Source of the DNA: Mangrovimicrobium sp033283325
GTDB taxonomy: Bacteria > Pseudomonadota > Gammaproteobacteria > Pseudomonadales > Halieaceae
Reading direction: 5' to 3'
Assembly (NCBI GenBank): GCA_033283325.1
Contig: JAWMQO010000001.1
Coordinates: 124,001-188,000 of the forward strand
DNA length: 64,000 bases
The notes below the pieces were generated by a model. That model was not told the DNA's origin. It searched no databases and worked only from the letters and a program-made list of their open reading frames with translations. Below are positions 53,219 through 62,021 of this stretch, one piece after another. Within the stretch, counting starts at the first letter, position 1. Each line of letters begins with the position of its first letter. The position numbers were made by a program, and so were the translations under genes.

Positions 53219-54763
53219 TCACCGGCATGCCGGGTTGGATGCCCGGGGAAATTCGATGAAGCTGACGCTGGCGGGAGGCAGGCTGACTTCACCAGCGGCA
53301 ATCGGCTCGCCATCCAGTGCCGGAAATCCGTCATCCGCGCCCAGGCTCATGGTGGTTCCGTTCAGCGCCGCGCTCTGCGGGCCTTCTTTGGCCATAGTCA
53401 GAGTGAAGATATTTCCGCCCGCGCCCAGGCTTAGTTTTCGCGCTGTCGACTGATGAATATTGATGGCGAGCACGGTGACCGCGCCAGGAATGCTGCGGTG
53501 GCAGTGAGCGTAGATATTCGGGTCGACCACGCCAGTGCCTGGGTCCAGTACCGTGGTACCCATCAGGTTGCGCCACAGCCAGGCAGCCCAGAAATTGGGG
53601 CGTGGTGCGAAGCTGTGTTCGTCGAGCAATGCGTAATCACTTGCCGCAAGGGTGTTGTGTGCGAATACCTGCACGCCCTGTTGCGCCGATCGTGCCAGTT
53701 GGTCGAGGAAGCGGAAAACATCGGCGAATGTCGCGCCCCAGGGGTTGCCGCCACAGGCGGTCTCGCCGCTCTCGGTAATCCACAATGGCACTCCCGGTGC
53801 AACACGATCGCGCAGGTGCCTGGCCTTTGCAATGCCATCATCGATACCCGAAAGCCAATCGGGATCGAAGGCATCGGATGGGTAGCTGCCGAGCAGGGGG
53901 ATATGGCAACGCTGCGAGGATGCGCCGTAGTAGTGGAAGGAGAACACATCAGGCCGGGGTGAGTCTTCAGTCATGAGTTGTTCGGGTTTGAAGGTATCTC
54001 CGCCGAACAGGTAGGCCATGGTACGCATGGGTTCACCCATTTCCACTGCGCCGGGAGCGAGAATCCGGGTCTCCGGTGAGTGCTGTTTGAGCCAGCCGTA
54101 GAAGTGTGCGTAATCGCGCTGGTAGTCTGAGGGAGTGTAATTTTCGGGAGGTTGGGTCAGGCCGATCATGTTCGGCTCATTGCTGAACTCAGCGCCGGCA
54201 ATCCGTGCGCCGAGGCGTTCAGTGTAGCTCACCAGCTGCTCGGCATTATCAGGACGCCACTTTCCGGCAGAGTCACGCGCGCCGGGGCTGGTAGCCAGCG
54301 AAATGAGAATGCCTGCATCGGCCTCCCGGGCAAAGGTCACGGCTTTACGCCATTGCTCGCGTGTGAGAACCGCGTCAAAACCACTGGGCGGTTTGGCAGG
54401 GGGTTCGTCGCTATCGGCGAAGTAGGTGGCGTTGGCCCATGTGCCGCTAAAGCGTGCATACGACGGTGCCAGCGCCGCCGCCATTTTAAGCAGCCGCGAG
54501 TTGGTCAAATCGATTGACGGGCGATATTCGTAGCGATCTTCGCCTTGCGCAGGCTTGCCATCCAGGTAGGGGGCCCAGAATCGCCCGCCGGTGACTTCAA
54601 CCATCTCGACATTGTAGGCGAGGAAGCGTTCGCTGACGCGCCCAGTGGCCTGCATGGCCTCCGGGGACAGTGAAATGGGCTTTTGCGGCAATGAATCGTG
54701 CGCTTCACAGCCAAGCAATGCGCAGGCAAGTAATAGTCCTGGGATGAGGTGTTTTGTGTTCAT
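53219..54763 (-). CDS. Secreted lipoprotein glycoside hydrolase, GH79-like
   Basis: The 514-residue protein has a lipoprotein signal (LLACALLGC, Cys19) and a TIM barrel similar to GH79 beta-glucuronidase/heparanase: RFSGTWANATYF, acid/base Glu196 in GAEFSNEPN, and candidate nucleophile Glu331 in LWITESGETACGG. A C-terminal beta domain follows. GH79 enzymes cleave beta-linked glucuronides, including natural-product glucuronides. It is divergent from the esterase at 54936 over a LacI-type operator. Other clan-A families cannot be excluded without a search. Confidence 0.8.
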   Translation of the reverse strand: MNTKHLIPGLLLACALLGCEAHDSLPQKPISLSPEAMQATGRVSERFLAYNVEMVEVTGGRFWAPYLDGKPAQGEDRYEYRPSIDLTNSRLLKMAAALAPSYARFSGTWANATYFADSDEPPAKPPSGFDAVLTREQWRKAVTFAREADAGILISLATSPGARDSAGKWRPDNAEQLVSYTERLGARIAGAEFSNEPNMIGLTQPPENYTPSDYQRDYAHFYGWLKQHSPETRILAPGAVEMGEPMRTMAYLFGGDTFKPEQLMTEDSPRPDVFSFHYYGASSQRCHIPLLGSYPSDAFDPDWLSGIDDGIAKARHLRDRVAPGVPLWITESGETACGGNPWGATFADVFRFLDQLARSAQQGVQVFAHNTLAASDYALLDEHSFAPRPNFWAAWLWRNLMGTTVLDPGTGVVDPNIYAHCHRSIPGAVTVLAINIHQSTARKLSLGAGGNIFTLTMAKEGPQSAALNGTTMSLGADDGFPALDGEPIAAGEVSLPPASVSFIEFPRASNPACR

Positions 54764-54831
54764 AGCGTAAAGCTTTCAGTAGATTTATTGTTCATGCCTG
54801 GCGGAGTTCGAGGCCTGTTTGTTGTGCCTGA

Positions 54832-54845
54832 TGATAACGTTTACA
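54832..54845. promoter_or_regulatory. LacI-family operator-like site, near copy of 11091
   Basis: TGATAACGTTTACA differs from TGGAAACGTTTACA at 11091-11104 at only two bases and keeps the central AACGTT. It lies between the divergent GH79-like gene (start 54763) and the esterase (start 54936). It suggests that the two regions share a LacI-type regulator located outside the window. Confidence 0.55.
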
Positions 54846-54935
54846 GTGTGGCGTGGCCACGACAATATTAACTTGCCGTCGGCGTCGAAATCGCGCGTCT
54901 GAAAGGCACTGGCAATTGGCAAAGGGTGTGGGAAT

Positions 54936-55865
54936 ATGACCAGGTTTAAGCTGACAAAAATATATCCGGGGGCACTGCTGAAGATTCTCGGTTTCTGTCT
55001 GATGATGGCCGCACAAAGTGTTGCTTACGCCAACGTCAAGGCTGCTTTGGAGGGGCGCGATGTGATCAGGCTTTGGCCGGGTGACGCACCGGGGACGGAG
55101 GCGTGGTCCGGGGCCGAATTTGCGGGAGCCCGTTCGGTTACCAATGTCACGGTACCGACCCTGACCGTGTTCAGGCCGGAACCCGCGCGAGATAACGGTA
55201 GTGCTGTTGTGGTATGTCCCGGTGGCGGGTTCACCGGCCTGGCGATCATAGAAGAGGGCACCATGGTGGCGGAGTGGTTGGCGGCACGGGGTATCACGGC
55301 GTTCCTCCTGAAGTATCGCGTCCGTTACAGCGCGTTCGCTGGTCAAGCCGATGCTCCCGCAGAAAGAGACAACTTTGATCAACGGAGGATAGCGCTGGAA
55401 GCCGGGCGAAAAATTGCAGTAGCTGATGCAGTGCAGGCGATGAGTATCCTGAGAACAATGGCGCTTGACTTGAAAATCGATCCTGATCGCATCGGGATGA
55501 TGGGTTTCTCCGCAGGCGCCATGACGACTATGAGCGTTGTTGCAGAGGCTGAAAATCAGCACATGCCGAATTTTGCTGCTTCGGCATACGGCGCTATGCC
55601 CGGAATTACTGCGCCAGTCAATGCGCCGCCACTGTTTATCGTTCATGCCGCGGATGACGCTGTTGTGCCGGCATCGGGAAGCATGCAGATGTATGAAGCC
55701 TGGACGAGGGCGGGCCTGCCTGTCGAATTACATATTTTCGAAAAAGGTGGTCACGGGTTTGGTGCAGTGCAGCGCAATCAGTCGGCTGACCAGTGGCTGG
55801 GGTTGTTCGAGCGCTGGCTAGTCGAGCGAGGCTGGATTGCGAAATCTTCCTTTGATCGGCCGTGA
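54936..55865 (+). CDS. Secreted alpha/beta-hydrolase, carbohydrate esterase-like
   Basis: The 309-residue protein has a signal peptide (ILGFCLMMAAQSVAYA), the oxyanion-type CPGGGFTGLAI, nucleophile Ser192 in GFSAG, Asp241 in HAADDAVVP and His273 in KGGHGFG. The start LWPGDAPG and the overall form match the BD-FAE/acetyl-xylan-esterase-like group that removes acyl groups from sugars. It is divergent from the GH79-like hydrolase, so de-esterification of the same glycoside is plausible. Confidence 0.85.
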   Translation: MTRFKLTKIYPGALLKILGFCLMMAAQSVAYANVKAALEGRDVIRLWPGDAPGTEAWSGAEFAGARSVTNVTVPTLTVFRPEPARDNGSAVVVCPGGGFTGLAIIEEGTMVAEWLAARGITAFLLKYRVRYSAFAGQADAPAERDNFDQRRIALEAGRKIAVADAVQAMSILRTMALDLKIDPDRIGMMGFSAGAMTTMSVVAEAENQHMPNFAASAYGAMPGITAPVNAPPLFIVHAADDAVVPASGSMQMYEAWTRAGLPVELHIFEKGGHGFGAVQRNQSADQWLGLFERWLVERGWIAKSSFDRP

Positions 55866-55927
55866 ATGGATGAATCACTTCTCGATAGATAATTACGTAT
55901 AAATCGTCTACAAAAGCGAGTGAACAG

Positions 55928-56809
55928 ATGATAACAAATTTGCCGGAATCAGAAGTAGCGCAAGCCTTGCTGGAACTGGAAGCACTGGGACACAACCGCT
56001 TTCGCAACTGCTACAACCAGGACAGCCAGGCAGGGATGATGTTCGGTGGCCAGTTGCTGGCCCAGGGCCTGGCTGCGGCCCAGGAGACCACGCCGCCCTG
56101 GTCGGTGCACAACTGCAACGCGTATTTCCCCAGCCCTGGCAATTCCAGGGAACCCGTCGAGTTTAGCGTGGAAGTTGTGCGCGACGGGAAGCGCTTTGCC
56201 AACCGCCGGGTGACCGGGGTCCAGGATGGCAAGATCATTCTCGATATGCTGTGCGCGTTTCATGCCGCCAAGGGCGGGCCTGAGCACGACTATTGTCCGC
56301 CGCCACAAGTCCCGCCGCCTGAAGACCTTATCCCCGAAATCGAGTTCGTTAAAAAGCACGCCGACTCATTGCCGGCAATTGCAGCTGCCGCGTTTTCACA
56401 AGCCTTTCCGGTAGAGATATGTATCGTCGATGCAGAGAAAATATTCATCGACCACAGCGCGGATCCGCGGCGGAATTACTGGTTCCGCATGCCGTCCGCG
56501 TGTGGTTTGTCCAGTGAAGCCCAGCAAAACTGCATTCTGGCGTTTCTGTCCGACTATCGCCTGGGGGCTGTAACCCTGGCGCCGCATCTTTCGCCGGTAG
56601 CGCTGGAGCGCATGATCATCGCCACTCTCAACCACAGTATGTGGTTCCACCAGGCGGTAGATACGAGTGATTGGTTGCTGTTTGCGACGGACAGTCCCTG
56701 GGCCGCCCATGGCCGGGGTTTGGCGCGAGGGGCGATTTACAACCGCGAAGGTGAACTGGTCGCCACAGCCGTCCAGGAATTGATGGTGGGGATTCGCGAC
56801 CTGCCGTGA
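55928..56809 (+). CDS. tesB: Acyl-CoA thioesterase II (TesB family)
   Basis: The 293-residue protein has the TesB double hotdog: MMFGGQLLAQGLAAAQ in the first repeat, VQDGKIILDMLCAFH, and MIIATLNHSMWFHQAVDTSDWLLFATDSPWAAHGRGLARGAIYNREGELVATAVQE with the catalytic Asp, Ser/Thr and Gln. It releases free acids from acyl-CoA in the cytoplasm. It is 62 bp after the esterase and ends at a bidirectional hairpin. Confidence 0.92.
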   Translation: MITNLPESEVAQALLELEALGHNRFRNCYNQDSQAGMMFGGQLLAQGLAAAQETTPPWSVHNCNAYFPSPGNSREPVEFSVEVVRDGKRFANRRVTGVQDGKIILDMLCAFHAAKGGPEHDYCPPPQVPPPEDLIPEIEFVKKHADSLPAIAAAAFSQAFPVEICIVDAEKIFIDHSADPRRNYWFRMPSACGLSSEAQQNCILAFLSDYRLGAVTLAPHLSPVALERMIIATLNHSMWFHQAVDTSDWLLFATDSPWAAHGRGLARGAIYNREGELVATAVQELMVGIRDLP

Positions 56810-56837
56810 GACAGGCGGACGGGAATTAACCGAGCGA

Positions 56838-56868
56838 AAGGGGAGCGCTGCCAAGCAGCGCTCCCCTT
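56838..56868. terminator. Strong hairpin between convergent tesB and amidohydrolase genes
   Basis: AAGGGGAGCGCTGC (56838-56851) pairs perfectly along 14 bp with GCAGCGCTCCCCTT (56855-56868) around CAA. T-runs are short on both strands, but the position between two convergent stops fits a bidirectional terminator. Confidence 0.75.
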
Positions 56869-56879
56869 GGGTTGGAAGC

Positions 56880-58229
56880 TCAGGCCTCCGCAGCCTCCGG
56901 CGCTTCGGCAGTTTCCGCCTCGTCCGAGCGGCGCTGCATCATTTTCATGATATCGCCTGAAGTGACACGACGCTTCGCCTCGCCTTCTTCCAGGGGCGCA
57001 TTGCCGCCGGTTGAGATCGGGGTGGTGTCCACGCCGGTCTCCGCGGCTTTCGCCCGCAGTGCGCCAACACTCAGTTCCTCGCGGCTGTAGGTCTTGAACA
57101 GGTCGTGACGCAGCCAGCGGCAGGCGTTGCCGTGGGTGACCTTGTCGATCTGCTCGTCGCTGAGGGGCCCCATGGTTTTGTAGAGGAACTCCGGCACGTC
57201 CGGCCACAGGGCATCGGAGTGCGGGTAGTCGGTCTCGAAGGCGACCATGTCCTCGCCCACGTCTTCCAGGTTCTTCAGGCCGAAGGCATCGTCCACGAAG
57301 CAGGTCATGAAGTGGCGCTTGAACACGTCGCTGGGTTTGAGGCCGCCGTAACCGCAGTGGGTCCAGGCCTTGTGCCGGGAGTGGGCGTAGTCGGCCCGCT
57401 CCATGAAGTAGGGCACCCAGCCGATACCGCTCTCGGAGAGGAAGATACGCATCTCCGGGTATTCCAGCAGGGCTTCCAGTTGCAGCCAGTCTGACGCGCC
57501 CACGGCGATCGACATGGGCATCGTGGTGATCCAGGCTTCGATCGGCGTTTCCATGGAAGCGATCGGCGTCGGGTTGCCGGAGCCGATGTGCAGGCAGGTG
57601 GTGACGTCGTTCTCGACCAGGGCTTTCCACATGGGTTTCCAGTAGTCGGAGTGGATGCTGGGCAGGTCGATCTTGGTCGGGTTCTCGGTCAGCGAGACCG
57701 CGTGGCAACCGAGTTCCCGGATGCGCTTGATCTCCTGCACGGTAGCGTCCATGTCCCAGGTGGGAAGGATGGCCAGGGGGATGAAGCGGCTCGGGTCGGT
57801 GGCGCACCACTCGTGGATGTGCCAGTCGTTATAGGCGCGCAGGTGCTTCAGGGCGAGGTCCTTGTCCGGCGCGCAGTGGAAGGCGCCGCTGCCGTCGAAG
57901 CCGCCGATGCTGCCGAAGTTCATGGAGGCCGCGACACCGCTGACGTTCATGTCGTCCAGGCGCGCCTTGGCGTCCCAGCAGCCCTTGCGCATCTGTGCCA
58001 GTGACTGGGGTTCCATGCCGTATTCCTCCGGCACGCGGCCGACCACCGCGTTGAGGCCGGCGCTGGCCATGGTCTTGCCCTGGTAGGTCCAGTGGTTGGT
58101 GCCTTCTTTCGTGGTGTGGAACTGGGGCGCGCTGGCCAGGTCGGCACCGCTCAGGTGGCCCTTGAAAAGATCCGGGGGTTCCACGATGTGATCGTCGACG
58201 CTGACGATTACCATGTCGTTCATCTGCAT
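56880..58229 (-). CDS. Amidohydrolase-2 family metal-dependent hydrolase/decarboxylase
   Basis: The 449-residue protein has the ACMSD-like start VIVSVDDHIVEPPDLF (D-x-H type metal motif), FIPLAILPTWDMDATVQEIKRIRELGCHAVSLTENP, HIGSGNPTP, a late FETDYPHSDALWP with the metal Asp, and an Ala/Glu-rich tail. Members decarboxylate or hydrolyse aromatic and ring-opened acids. It is divergent from the AraC regulator at 58391, which probably controls it. Confidence 0.87.
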   Translation of the reverse strand: MQMNDMVIVSVDDHIVEPPDLFKGHLSGADLASAPQFHTTKEGTNHWTYQGKTMASAGLNAVVGRVPEEYGMEPQSLAQMRKGCWDAKARLDDMNVSGVAASMNFGSIGGFDGSGAFHCAPDKDLALKHLRAYNDWHIHEWCATDPSRFIPLAILPTWDMDATVQEIKRIRELGCHAVSLTENPTKIDLPSIHSDYWKPMWKALVENDVTTCLHIGSGNPTPIASMETPIEAWITTMPMSIAVGASDWLQLEALLEYPEMRIFLSESGIGWVPYFMERADYAHSRHKAWTHCGYGGLKPSDVFKRHFMTCFVDDAFGLKNLEDVGEDMVAFETDYPHSDALWPDVPEFLYKTMGPLSDEQIDKVTHGNACRWLRHDLFKTYSREELSVGALRAKAAETGVDTTPISTGGNAPLEEGEAKRRVTSGDIMKMMQRRSDEAETAEAPEAAEA

Positions 58230-58390
58230 TGTCGAAATTCCTCGATAGCCTGTTTATTGGATAGGTCCGGGCCGGACGCTCGTAAGCGGCGTCCTTTTGG
58301 CAACAGTGAAAATTCTAGTCAGGGATGGATTGGCAGTCTCGCGCCGAAAGGTCATAATTTGTTCCCAAGCGGCCAAAAATTGCCCTGCGC

Positions 58391-59197
58391 ATGAAAAATC
58401 TGGTTTCCCTCAATAAATCCGGGCTCGACCTCATCGGTGGCTCCCATCTCAGCACTGGCCTGGAAATGGACACCGGTTGGCATATCCACGATATGCACCA
58501 GTTCCAGTACGCCTTTGAAGGCTATATCGAGGTGGAGGACGAGAACTCGCGCTACCTGGTACCCCACCAGTTCGGGGTCTGGATTCCCGCGGGCACCGAG
58601 CACCGCACCTGGCTCAAGGGCGGAGGCTCCGGCTCGGTATTCCTGCGTCGGGACAGCATCGACGTCGAGGACCCGAGGATCAGCATCATCCGGGTGCCGC
58701 CGCTGATGCGGGAGATGATCCTCGAATCCATGCGCTGGCCGATCCTGGAGGGCTACGAGGACGAGACCGGCAATGCCTTTTTCACCGCCTTCGCGCTGCT
58801 CTGCCGCGAGTGGCTGGCAAAGCGCAGCGAACTCATCCTGCCGGTCTCCGCCGATCCGCGCATCAAGCAGATCATGGAGTACACCGTGGATCACCTCTCC
58901 GAGGTCAGCCTGGATTCAGTGTGTGAGGCTGTGGGCATGTCCCGGCGCACCCTGCGGCGCAGGTTCAGCGCGGAGATGGGCATGAGCTGGGATGAATTCA
59001 GGCTGCGCGCGCGGATTTTCAAGGCCATCGAACTGCTGGAAAACGGCGCGGTGCCGATCGGCGATATCGCCATGCGGGTTGGCTATAAAAGCCAGTCCGC
59101 CTTCGCCAAGTCCTTCAAGGCGCTGCTGCACGATTCGCCGTCCGGGTATCGCAAGCGGGTGATCCGGCAGCGGGAATCTGTGGTTGAAGAAGCGTAG
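58391..59197 (+). CDS. AraC-family transcriptional regulator with cupin-like sensor
   Basis: The 268-residue protein has an N-terminal cupin-like domain (GWHIHDMHQFQYAFEGYIEVEDENS, VWIPAGTEHRTWL) and a C-terminal double helix-turn-helix (LDSVCEAVGMSRRTLRRRFSAEMGMSWDEFRLRARI, IGDIAMRVGYKSQSAFAKSFKALLHDSPSGYRKR). It is divergent from the amidohydrolase across 161 bp and is its likely regulator. Confidence 0.92.
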   Translation: MKNLVSLNKSGLDLIGGSHLSTGLEMDTGWHIHDMHQFQYAFEGYIEVEDENSRYLVPHQFGVWIPAGTEHRTWLKGGGSGSVFLRRDSIDVEDPRISIIRVPPLMREMILESMRWPILEGYEDETGNAFFTAFALLCREWLAKRSELILPVSADPRIKQIMEYTVDHLSEVSLDSVCEAVGMSRRTLRRRFSAEMGMSWDEFRLRARIFKAIELLENGAVPIGDIAMRVGYKSQSAFAKSFKALLHDSPSGYRKRVIRQRESVVEEA

Positions 59198-59245
59198 GGC
59201 GCGAGTGATGTCGGCGGCGCAATGGCCGCTCGCCCTCAACAGGCT

Positions 59246-59761
59246 TCAGCCGCTGTTCTGGGCCTTGTCTGATTGCACACCGCTGCGATAGAGCTGCATC
59301 CCCCGGGCCTGGTAATTGGCCAGCGCACTCGGGTGATCCAGGGTGCAGGTATGTACCCAGACCCGCCGCGGTGAATCCCAGTTCCAGGCTTCCTCGATGG
59401 CGCGGGTGAGGAGGTGGCCGCCGAAACCGCGGCCGATGAAGGCGGGCGCGAGGCCGAAATACTTGATTTCAACCTCGTCGCCGGACTGGCGCTCGAGGTC
59501 GAAATAGCCTGCCGGTGAACCTTCGAACCAGGCGACCCAGGTGCGCAGGTTGTCCGCCTCGGCGTAGTCGCGCCACTGCTCGTCGCTCCATGCGAGCTTG
59601 TCGTGCCAGTCCCAGGGGCCGCCCACGTATTGGTAGAGGAAGCGGTTGAAGGGGTACTGCTTGATCCGGGCCTCGGTGATATCCAGGCCGTCCGCCGGCC
59701 GCCCCGGGCGTAGTTGCGCCGCGGAGCGCATCTCCAGGTAGTAGATAGTGACCGGGTCCAT
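59246..59761 (-). CDS. GNAT-family N-acetyltransferase
   Basis: The 171-residue protein has the GNAT fold: FEGSPAGYFDLERQSGDEVEIKYFGLAPAFIGRGFGGHLLTRAIEEAW holds the acetyl-CoA pyrophosphate loop (GRGFGGHLL, of the Q/RxxGxG/A type), then VWVHTCTLDHPSALANYQARGM, the usual C-terminal strand-helix. The ATG is 1 base from the stop of the acyl-CoA ligase, so they are co-transcribed. The acceptor is unknown. Confidence 0.88.
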   Translation of the reverse strand: MDPVTIYYLEMRSAAQLRPGRPADGLDITEARIKQYPFNRFLYQYVGGPWDWHDKLAWSDEQWRDYAEADNLRTWVAWFEGSPAGYFDLERQSGDEVEIKYFGLAPAFIGRGFGGHLLTRAIEEAWNWDSPRRVWVHTCTLDHPSALANYQARGMQLYRSGVQSDKAQNSG

Positions 59762-59762
59762 G

Positions 59763-61433
59763 TCAGTCCTGCCAGATCACCTTCTTGCCGGAGCCGTACC
59801 ATTCGTCCAGCATGGGCTCGTAGGCCTTCTCGATGACGTCCCGCTTGATCTTCAGGGTCGGGGTGAGGAAGTTGTTCTCGGTGCTCCAGGGCTCGCGGAC
59901 CACGGTGAGGAACTGGACCTTCTCGAACTCCTCGATCTGCCGGTTGACCTTCTTCAGCAGGTCTTCGAGGTGTTCCTCTGTCTTCTTGCGGAAATGCTTG
60001 TCGTCGTAGTGCTTGTGCCCTTCCTCGGAGAGTTGCACCACCGCGTGACAGGCCGGGCGTCCCGCGCCGGCGATACAGCTCAGCTCGATCCCGGCGTGGG
60101 CATTGAGCAGGTTCTCTATCGGTGCCGGGGCCACGTACTTGCCTTTACTGGTCTTGAACAGTTCCTTCACCCGCCCGGTGATCTGCAGCAGGCCCTGGGC
60201 GGAATACTCGCCGCGGTCGCCGGTCTTGAAGAAGCCGTCTTCCGTCATCACCTCGGCGGTGAGTTCGGGCTGCTTGAAGTAGCCCATCATCATGCCGGGG
60301 GACTTGATCTCGATTTCCCCCGTGGCGGAAATACGCGACTCGACGCCGGGCAGGGGCGGGCCGACGTAACCCGGTTCACGGCTGCCGTGCTTGGAGACAT
60401 GGGAGTAGGCGAAATCCTCGCTCATGCCGTAGCCTTCCATGATGTACAGGCCCAGCTTGTCGTACCAGCGGATGAGGTCGGCCGGCAGGGGGGCGGAGCC
60501 GGACATGGCGAAGTGCACGTTTTCCAGTGCCAGCCCGGTGAGAATCTTGCGCTTGATCACCTTGTTGAGGATGGGAATGCTGAGCAGCAGGTTGAGCTTC
60601 TGCTGGGGCATCTTGTCGAGCACGCCGGACTGGAACTTCAGCCACAGCCGCGGCACGCTGAGGAACATGGTGGGTTTGGCCCGTTGCATGTCCTGCAGGA
60701 AGCTGTCCAGGGAATCGGCGAAATACACGTGCACCGCATGGTAGATACCCCCGGCGGCGACCACCGCGCGCTCGAAGACATGGGCCAGCGGCAGGTAGGA
60801 GAGCATGCGGTCTTCGCTGCTGATGCCGAAGACCTGGCCCACCAGCTCCGCCGGGGCGGAGATTGAGTAAAAAGAGTGCATCACGCCCTTGGGCCTGCCG
60901 GTGCTGCCGGATGTATAGCAGATCAGCGCGCGCCGCTCGCCGGGCCATTCCGGGCTGTCGCTGATCGGCTCCTGGCTGGCGATCACCTCGTCCCACTTGG
61001 GGTAGTCGTTCGGCGGCGCCAGGGGGAAGGCCACTTTGGGCAGCGCCTCCGGTACCCCGGGGCGCATGTGTTCCCACTCGTCTAGCTTGCCGACAAAGAG
61101 CAGTTTCGATTCCGAGTGATCGAGGATGTAGCCGACGGTTTCCGCATTCAGGGTGGGGTAGAGCGCCACCGTGCAGTGCCCGGCCATCCAGATCGCCAGT
61201 TCGGCGATGATGAAGTGGGCACAGTTCTTCGACACCATGGCGATGTTGCTGTTGTCCGGCAGGTCCATGGCGCGCAGGTGGGCGGCCATCCGCCGGGCCT
61301 GGTCCATCACCTCGGACCAGGTGTAGTCCACGATCCCGTCCGGCGTGGGCTGGGTCAGGAAAACGTCCTCCGGCCGCTGCCGCTCATGCTCGTAGGCGGT
61401 CTGTAACAGCAGCTTGTCGATGGGATGACTCAT
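59763..61433 (-). CDS. Long-chain fatty acid-CoA ligase (AMP-binding)
   Basis: The 556-residue protein has the AMP-binding loop ICYTSGSTGRPKGVMHS, MEGYGMSEDFAYS, TGDRGEYSAQGLLQITGRVKELFKTSKGKYVAPAPIE, all typical of long-chain acyl-CoA synthetases. It activates fatty acids, in contrast to the more divergent ligase at 20725. The GNAT gene follows immediately. Confidence 0.93.
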   Translation of the reverse strand: MSHPIDKLLLQTAYEHERQRPEDVFLTQPTPDGIVDYTWSEVMDQARRMAAHLRAMDLPDNSNIAMVSKNCAHFIIAELAIWMAGHCTVALYPTLNAETVGYILDHSESKLLFVGKLDEWEHMRPGVPEALPKVAFPLAPPNDYPKWDEVIASQEPISDSPEWPGERRALICYTSGSTGRPKGVMHSFYSISAPAELVGQVFGISSEDRMLSYLPLAHVFERAVVAAGGIYHAVHVYFADSLDSFLQDMQRAKPTMFLSVPRLWLKFQSGVLDKMPQQKLNLLLSIPILNKVIKRKILTGLALENVHFAMSGSAPLPADLIRWYDKLGLYIMEGYGMSEDFAYSHVSKHGSREPGYVGPPLPGVESRISATGEIEIKSPGMMMGYFKQPELTAEVMTEDGFFKTGDRGEYSAQGLLQITGRVKELFKTSKGKYVAPAPIENLLNAHAGIELSCIAGAGRPACHAVVQLSEEGHKHYDDKHFRKKTEEHLEDLLKKVNRQIEEFEKVQFLTVVREPWSTENNFLTPTLKIKRDVIEKAYEPMLDEWYGSGKKVIWQD

Positions 61434-61552
61434 GCCAGGAAGATCCCCAGGGTCAAGGGCGCCAGCGGGCGCGGGTTACAAAAAGCGCTAGCTTACTCAG
61501 AGTCCGGACAATTCGCGAGTCCCGGACCGCGCCAGCGGCTGAATTTCGTTAT

Positions 61553-61954
61553 TCACAAGTGTAATACCACTTCCCGCTTGCCGCGGTAATGTCGGTGCTC
61601 CCAGAGATAGATGCCCTGCCAGGTGCCAAGCAGTAATTCCCCATGCTGGTAAGGGATACTCAACTGGGTGGCGGTCAGGGCCGACTTGATATGCGCGGGC
61701 ATATCGTCGGGGCCTTCCAGGGTATGCGTGTACAGCGGGTCATTTTCGGGCACCAGGCGATTGAGCCACTGTTCAAGGTCGCGGCGCGCGCTGTCGTCGT
61801 AGTTTTCCTGGATCAGCAGGCTGGCGGAGGTATGGCGAATGAACAGGGTACACAGCCCTTCGTCTGTGTCGCTTTCAGCCAGTGCGCGCTGAACGGCTGG
61901 CGTAAAAGGGTGCAGGCCCTGGCCGGAAACCGGTATGGACAGACGCTGGATCAC
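61553..61954 (-). CDS. yjbQ: YjbQ-family protein (secondary thiamine-phosphate synthase enzyme family)
   Basis: The 133-residue protein has the UPF0047/YjbQ pattern: LCTLFIRHTSASLLIQENYDDSARRDLEQWLNRLVPEND, then HIKSALTATQLSIPYQHGELLLGTWQGIYLWEHR. The conserved His and Glu residues are present and the length is standard. Family members show weak thiamine-phosphate synthase activity; the main role is not settled. It is a single leftward gene. Confidence 0.93.
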   Translation of the reverse strand: MIQRLSIPVSGQGLHPFTPAVQRALAESDTDEGLCTLFIRHTSASLLIQENYDDSARRDLEQWLNRLVPENDPLYTHTLEGPDDMPAHIKSALTATQLSIPYQHGELLLGTWQGIYLWEHRHYRGKREVVLHL

Positions 61955-62021
61955 GATGGAACTCCTTCCTCAGGGCTCCAGTTTACTCCATTGCAGCGGG
62001 GGAATCCCGGCCTATGGCGAG

